From NCBI GenBank assembly GCA_017455085.1, contig JAFTBT010000052.1, positions 1 through 19,589 of the forward strand: DNA of 19,589 bases. The letters are read 5' to 3'. Of the stretch, positions 15,533 to 19,589 are shown piece after piece. Under the pieces are notes generated by a model. The model saw nothing but the letters and a program-made list of their open reading frames with translations, searched no databases and was not told the origin of the DNA. The DNA comes from Synergistaceae bacterium (lineage in GTDB: Bacteria > Synergistota > Synergistia > Synergistales > Aminobacteriaceae). Numbering within the stretch: position 1 is the stretch's first letter; every line of letters starts with the position of its first letter. The position numbers and the translations under genes are program-made.

Positions 15533-18454
15533 CTATTCTTGGGGCTGTTCGTCTGAAGCGGAGTCGTCTGTTATGTCAGCTCTGAACTCACCTTTGCGGC
15601 ACAAGCTCTTCACGTGACAATACCTGCACAAATCACTTCCATACTCCGGCACAAATTCACCCCGATCCAGAATCTTCACGGCACAGTCCATCGCGTAATT
15701 ACCTTCGTCTATGCGCGTCTGAATGCTCCCGCCGAATCTCTCGGACTTGTACAGCGCAAAAACACCCTTCGCAGAATCCTCAAACGTCCCGGAAATCTTC
15801 CCGCCCTCCAGACCGAGAATATACACTCCCGCTAAATCTGCGTCCGAAAATTTATCGCTGTCCTCAAACAGTGCTGCGTACACCGAAAGCTGAAGGCCTT
15901 TAGTGAATTTTCCCAGAGGCTCAGAGTCCCACCAGTAAGACCCGATTTTGACGCTGTCCTCGTTGGATTCGCCTGCACCAGTCTTGTAGTCGGCAATGAA
16001 TGCTGTTTGCGAACCGTCCGGAGCTTTAAGCAGCTCTATCCTATCGCACTGACCCAAGAACGTAACGCCGTCCCTGTGCGTCATTAAGTGAGCATCCTCC
16101 TCAAGCAGAATCTCACTGTGTACGTATCCGGCATCATGCAGCCCGTCAAGAATCCCTCCCTGAACGTGAGCGAGTCTCTCAGCGCGGAAAGCTATGCTAT
16201 CGAGTTTTCTCCTGAGCCTTAAGTCAGCAAGCAGCCAGTGAAATTTCGCGTAGTCTTCCGGAGTCTCTTTGCCGGTGAGTCTTTGCCACTCATCTTTTGC
16301 GATTCTGGTGAAGGCTTGGCCGGGGGCGTTCATGTCCTCGCGATACTTCCTCCACACGCACTCCCAATACTTATGGAGCAGATTTCCCCAGTCCGCCGAA
16401 CTAGCAAGCTCTGAATCTTGTTCGTAGATCTTTGCCTGCCTCTTCTGCCACCACAAAAACGGACACAACAGCAGTTCATGAATATCACTTGCGCCGACGG
16501 TATGAGCCTTTTTCGTGATGAGGGGCTTTACGCGCGCAATACTGTCCTGCGGGTCAACCTCCGGGAACGTGAATTTATCCCCTCCCAGCAGAATATTTAT
16601 CCCTTCCGGTTTGTCCTGTGCCTTCTCGATTCTCCATGTGTCTCCCATGTCCTCACAAAAATTCTGCATGAACGGCGACTCTGCTGCGGGTCTTCCTTCA
16701 TCGTCAAGCATAGGCCGGGAAACCAGAGTCAGAGTCTCTCCAGTATGCAGCAATCTCCTGAAGACTGCTTCACGCTGCCGGGCTTTTTCCGCCTGTGAGA
16801 GCAGAGGCACATCAAGCTCCTCAAGACGTTTGCGGTCCTCACTGCCCAACAGCGGAGACACAGGCAGATTCCCCGAATAGTTGCGCTGAGTCACTCCCGC
16901 CATGATCCACACAGGAAACGCCGCCAGCACCGGAGGCTGTCCCGTGAAAATTCGTATTGCGTTGGCGATCTGCACCGGAGCGCGGGTGTTAGTGTTCCTG
17001 CACCACCTCAGCAGAAAATCATACGACTTGTCTTTTTCGAGCCGTTCGTCATTCACTGCCCCCAAGTCCGGCAAAAGTTCCTCAAGCGTCAGAACTTTGT
17101 GCTGTATGGTCTCGATTGCACTGGCTGTGAGTCTGGTGGCCTCGTCCAGTTCGGGGTGATGAGCTGTTTTGTCCTCGCGCTCAAGCCACAAGTACGGAGT
17201 CTCCAGAAAATCCCTGAATGCCTGCATGAGCTTCAAGGGGGTATTCTTGGCCTGAAGGATTCCGCAGAATTTCCGGATAGCCTGTATCGCCTTCAGAGCA
17301 TCGCCGAAAGTTTCGCCCTCGTTGCCGGCTAAATAGTTTTCCCAGTCGTCAAGGCCTGTCCTTCCTGCGCGGAAAGCATTCATCACGGGGAAATGTACTC
17401 CCGCAAAACACGGCTGGGTCAGCAAAAGTGCGGTCTCATACGCCGGGAAGCTGCGGGCATTGAGATTCTGTAGTGAAGATAGAATCTTGCCGGGCAGAGT
17501 CTGGCTGATGGGTATACCGCTCATGAAGTCATAAGGCACTCCGTATCGCCTGAACGCCTGCGCAAAAGCGTCCTCCCTTCCCTGCTGGATCATCAGGCCG
17601 ATAGCGTCAAAGCCCGGAAATTCTCCCCAAGCCTGAATCTCTCCGGCAGACCACAAAGCGAGAGTCCGTGCGATGAGTTCCGGTTCGAGTCCCGGCTCTG
17701 TGATGTCCATTTCGATGATATGTCCTGACGAATGCGGAGCGTGTATGTTTTTCCCGAATTGTGATGACGCGTCGCCAAACCCCTCAAGATTCGCTTCGGG
17801 CTTGATGATTATGACTTGGGTGCAGCGGGATTCTAGGGCTTTCACGAGTTCGAGCTGGCTGTGGTTGAACGACAAGAACCCCGTGAAAATCAGCGTGAGG
17901 TCTTTTCCCCAGTCAGGATTTTTCGCGAGGGAGTCTATTGCTGAGGTGCATATCTGTGCGCTGTCGAGGAGGTAGCTGTTCTTGAGGTAGCCTATGTAGC
18001 GCGAATACACTTCGGGCAGCAAGAACTCTGCGGGGCTGTTGCTGTCGGGGACATGCACAAGCTGGCCGGGGCTGACGGCTTCGTTCAGGAGTTCCCTGAT
18101 GTCGGCGGAAAGCACCTCAAGGAATCCGGCTCTGTCAATTCCGGGAAGAGCTTTGATTTTGTCGCTGTATGTGTCAAGTTTGCGGTACTCGTCAAGTAAT
18201 CCGTCAAGTATTGAGTCCAGAATCAGAAAGTGATCCGGCGGAGAAAATGAGTGCTTTTTGGAGCTGCCTTCGGTTATGGAGATGTCATCATAAATATCCT
18301 GCCATGTCCATAATTCGCGGTAAGAGTCCCTCAGCGGGAAGAAGAACTTATCTTTTCGTGAGGGTATGACGTACCGGAGATTATCGCCCTTGATGCCCTG
18401 AAGTATATTCTTCAGTTCGGAAGCGTTGTTGTAGGCGTGAATGTATATGCTCAT
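15533..18454 (-). CDS. AddB-like protein with C-terminal PD-(D/E)XK nuclease and Fe-S cluster motif
   Basis: A 973-aa protein of the AddB/RexB-type PD-(D/E)XK family, expected to process double-strand DNA ends with a helicase partner. The C-terminal nuclease has FLGQCDRIELL (about residue 800) followed by AFIADYKTG (about 820), which supply the Asp and the D-x-K of the active site, then LQLSVYAALFE. Four cysteines fit the AddB iron-sulfur staple: one in LLLCPFLWW (about 664) and three in LCRYCHVKSLCRKG (about 945). The N-terminus lacks any Walker A loop (GxxxxGKT), so the helicase-like part is probably inactive as an ATPase, as an AddB relative may be. ATG 18454 follows AGGTG inside the end of the 63-aa gene. 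No addA is in the window; the helicase gene may lie elsewhere. Confidence 0.8.
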   Translation of the reverse strand: MSIYIHAYNNASELKNILQGIKGDNLRYVIPSRKDKFFFPLRDSYRELWTWQDIYDDISITEGSSKKHSFSPPDHFLILDSILDGLLDEYRKLDTYSDKIKALPGIDRAGFLEVLSADIRELLNEAVSPGQLVHVPDSNSPAEFLLPEVYSRYIGYLKNSYLLDSAQICTSAIDSLAKNPDWGKDLTLIFTGFLSFNHSQLELVKALESRCTQVIIIKPEANLEGFGDASSQFGKNIHAPHSSGHIIEMDITEPGLEPELIARTLALWSAGEIQAWGEFPGFDAIGLMIQQGREDAFAQAFRRYGVPYDFMSGIPISQTLPGKILSSLQNLNARSFPAYETALLLTQPCFAGVHFPVMNAFRAGRTGLDDWENYLAGNEGETFGDALKAIQAIRKFCGILQAKNTPLKLMQAFRDFLETPYLWLEREDKTAHHPELDEATRLTASAIETIQHKVLTLEELLPDLGAVNDERLEKDKSYDFLLRWCRNTNTRAPVQIANAIRIFTGQPPVLAAFPVWIMAGVTQRNYSGNLPVSPLLGSEDRKRLEELDVPLLSQAEKARQREAVFRRLLHTGETLTLVSRPMLDDEGRPAAESPFMQNFCEDMGDTWRIEKAQDKPEGINILLGGDKFTFPEVDPQDSIARVKPLITKKAHTVGASDIHELLLCPFLWWQKRQAKIYEQDSELASSADWGNLLHKYWECVWRKYREDMNAPGQAFTRIAKDEWQRLTGKETPEDYAKFHWLLADLRLRRKLDSIAFRAERLAHVQGGILDGLHDAGYVHSEILLEEDAHLMTHRDGVTFLGQCDRIELLKAPDGSQTAFIADYKTGAGESNEDSVKIGSYWWDSEPLGKFTKGLQLSVYAALFEDSDKFSDADLAGVYILGLEGGKISGTFEDSAKGVFALYKSERFGGSIQTRIDEGNYAMDCAVKILDRGEFVPEYGSDLCRYCHVKSLCRKGEFRADITDDSASDEQPQE

Positions 18455-18457
18455 GCG

Positions 18458-18649
18458 CTACACCTGTCCTGATTTCTCAAGCAGATTTATGAACTCGGAC
18501 ATTAACCGGAAATCGTCCTGCTTGAGTTTTTTGCCGGCCTTGAACTTTTTCCAGTCCTCGAATAGATTGCGTTTGCGGAGAAAGTTTACGTGAGCCATGT
18601 AGATAGCTTCTCTCCACTGTTCACTGAAAGATTTTGTGTTGTCTGGCAT
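18458..18649 (-). CDS. Small basic protein, 63 aa, unknown function
   Basis: A highly charged, probably helical protein with Lys- and Arg-rich stretches (NFLRKRNLFEDWKKFKAGKKLKQDD) and no membrane segment. I do not recognise the family. The ATG at 18649 follows a clear ACAGGAGG, and a TATAAT lies about 35 nt upstream, so it is very likely a real gene and the first of a two-gene operon. Its stop is 3 nt before the ATG of the AddB-like nuclease, whose ribosome site overlaps its last codons, so translation is probably coupled. The basic charge would suit nucleic-acid or protein binding next to a DNA-end nuclease, but this is speculation. Confidence 0.7.
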   Translation of the reverse strand: MPDNTKSFSEQWREAIYMAHVNFLRKRNLFEDWKKFKAGKKLKQDDFRLMSEFINLLEKSGQV

Positions 18650-18681
18650 GAATGAGCCTCCTGTAAAAATGGGATAAGCAA

Positions 18682-18687
18682 ATTATA
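18682..18687 (-). promoter_or_regulatory. Candidate -10 box for the 63-aa/AddB-like operon
   Basis: TATAAT on the minus strand, 33-38 nt upstream of the 63-aa gene start. No clear -35 match is seen 16-18 nt further upstream. It faces away from the plus-strand TATAAT at 18717-18722, so the 106-nt gap looks like a divergent promoter region. Confidence 0.5.
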
Positions 18688-18716
18688 CGACACATACGAA
18701 ACACACAGGTATGCGC

Positions 18717-18722
18717 TATAAT
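18717..18722 (+). promoter_or_regulatory. Candidate -10 box for the secreted hydrolase gene
   Basis: TATAAT within GCTATAATTCG, 34-39 nt upstream of the hydrolase ATG. The -35 region is poor. Its outward orientation relative to the minus-strand box 30 nt away supports a shared divergent promoter. Confidence 0.5.
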
Positions 18723-18755
18723 TCGTGAAACCTCCACAGAAAGAAGGATATTCTT

Positions 18756-19589
18756 ATGCGTAAAGTACTATTGTTGATTCTGGCTCTATGTGTCTCAGCA
18801 GTTCCGGCATATGCGGAATTTGCAGCACTCGAACGCGGACAGACAGCAGGAAGAATCATCTACTCCGTCTCTGAGGGTGCATATCTAGCCAAGAGCGGAC
18901 AGGCCATCACCGAAGAAGCCATCTCAGGACTCAGCTCCGGGGACTACGGCAAAACCGGACTCATCGCTGACGGAAATTCACGGCTGATTCTGCGCTACAA
19001 GGCAGACACTCCCGGAACAGTGGCATTCAGCGTATCACCAGCAATCTCCGGCGCAAGGCTTGAGAGTTTCACCACACGGCAGACTCTCACCGCACCCCTG
19101 ACTCTCGCAAGCACGACTAACAGCTATCAGGCTTCGGCAGTCCTAGTAGCTCCAGAGGCTTGGCCGGAAAACATCACTTACCCGCGCGGAAACTTCACCG
19201 TAACTGCTACGTTCACCCCCACAAACGGCAATGCAGCAACCGAGACTCTGACTCTGACTCTTCAGGCACCTCCTGTAGTCCTGATTCACGGAGCATTCGG
19301 CGACAACGAGAAGATGTTCGGCTACGCGACCGGCACAAATTCCGGAGTGTGGCACAAGCTCGAGGACGCTGGAATCACCGTAGCCAGCTGGAACTATGAC
19401 GGCACAAAATCACCGAAGGCCTTAATCGCAAGCAACACTAACGGACTCGCCCAGCGGATCTCAGACACTCTCAACAAACTTAACTCGGAAGGTTTTGCTG
19501 CAACAAGAGTCGATCTCGTTACTCACAGCACAGGCGGATTAATGGCTCGTCAGTATTTGCGGAATGACATTGACACAGGCAACAAAACA
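18756..19589 (+). CDS. Secreted alpha/beta hydrolase, lipase-like (3' end outside window)
   Basis: The first 278 codons of an exported hydrolase. Residues 1-20 are a signal peptide: MRKV, a hydrophobic core LLLILALCVSAV and cleavage site AYA-EF, so it acts in the periplasm or outside. Residues about 21-170 form a beta-rich region of unknown fold that is rich in Thr and Ser. The hydrolase domain starts near 174 with PPVVLIHGAFGDNEKMF, whose HG supplies the oxyanion hole, followed by WHKLEDAGITVASWNYDG. The nucleophile elbow is DLVTHSTGGLMARQYL with Ser 258; the first Gly of the usual GxSxG is Thr here, a change also known in some lipase-like families. The acid and His of the triad are beyond the edge. 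ATG 18756 has AAGGA 8 nt upstream. Substrate unknown; lipid esters are the first guess. Confidence 0.82.
   Translation, partial: MRKVLLLILALCVSAVPAYAEFAALERGQTAGRIIYSVSEGAYLAKSGQAITEEAISGLSSGDYGKTGLIADGNSRLILRYKADTPGTVAFSVSPAISGARLESFTTRQTLTAPLTLASTTNSYQASAVLVAPEAWPENITYPRGNFTVTATFTPTNGNAATETLTLTLQAPPVVLIHGAFGDNEKMFGYATGTNSGVWHKLEDAGITVASWNYDGTKSPKALIASNTNGLAQRISDTLNKLNSEGFAATRVDLVTHSTGGLMARQYLRNDIDTGNKT

Noticed and set aside
17680..17695. tRNA T-arm-like CCGG-TTCGAGT-CCCGG
   Set aside because: It lies inside the AddB-like coding sequence and no acceptor, D or anticodon arm surrounds it. I found no tRNA in the window.
1..19589. CRISPR array, insertion sequence or prophage
   Set aside because: No regularly spaced repeats, transposase, integrase or phage structural gene was seen on either strand.

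Overview
The window reads as a chromosomal segment of a flagellated diderm bacterium of roughly balanced GC content. Two features point to an outer membrane: an ABC-2 polysaccharide exporter of the Wzm/Wzt type and nucleotide-sugar genes typical of O-antigen or capsule loci. Isoprenoids are made by the MEP route (dxs). Several starts are TTG behind a good Shine-Dalgarno (motA, wzm, probably flbD). The protein style and the flbD-motA-motB and dxs-tlyA pairings would suit Synergistota, but that is an inference from memory and no marker gene here settles it.

Layout. (1) 1-1409, minus strand: end of a flagellar operon, flbD > motA > motB, with motB running off the left edge. (2) 1410-1963: a long intergenic region with an AT-rich promoter side and a hairpin-rich part that I cannot assign. 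(3) 1964-10449, plus strand: one tight run of seven genes, namely a GAF-like protein of unknown role, dxs, tlyA (11-nt overlap), an ankyrin-repeat protein, wzm, wzt and gmd. It ends at a strong hairpin (10461-10490) that probably terminates transcription from both sides. (4) 15465-10500, minus strand, converging on that hairpin: fcl, a three-domain fusion HddC-GmhB-GmhA, hddA, and a GDP-mannose-dehydratase-like SDR. (5) 18649-15533, minus strand: a 63-aa protein and a 973-aa AddB-like nuclease. (6) From 18756, plus strand: a secreted alpha/beta hydrolase that runs off the right edge.

How the genes work together. Gmd plus Fcl convert GDP-mannose to GDP-L-fucose. The fusion plus HddA contain the four activities needed to go from sedoheptulose 7-phosphate to GDP-D-glycero-alpha-D-manno-heptose: isomerase, 7-phosphate kinase, 1,7-bisphosphate phosphatase and guanylyltransferase. 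The extra SDR could then make a 6-deoxy or 4-keto derivative. Wzm/Wzt would export the finished glycan. No glycosyltransferase lies in the window.

The main discovery is a run of 13 G (13 C on the plus strand, 12683-12695) inside the isomerase domain of the fusion. As written the frame ends 7 codons after the tract (604 aa) and the isomerase tail is missing. In the next frame the DNA encodes a convincing 45-residue isomerase C-terminus, with the family's Gln-Glu-x-His motif, that stops exactly on the hddA start codon (ATGA overlap). This has the hallmarks of a phase-variable switch on the first step of heptose synthesis, here in the OFF length. A one-base error in tract length is the main alternative.
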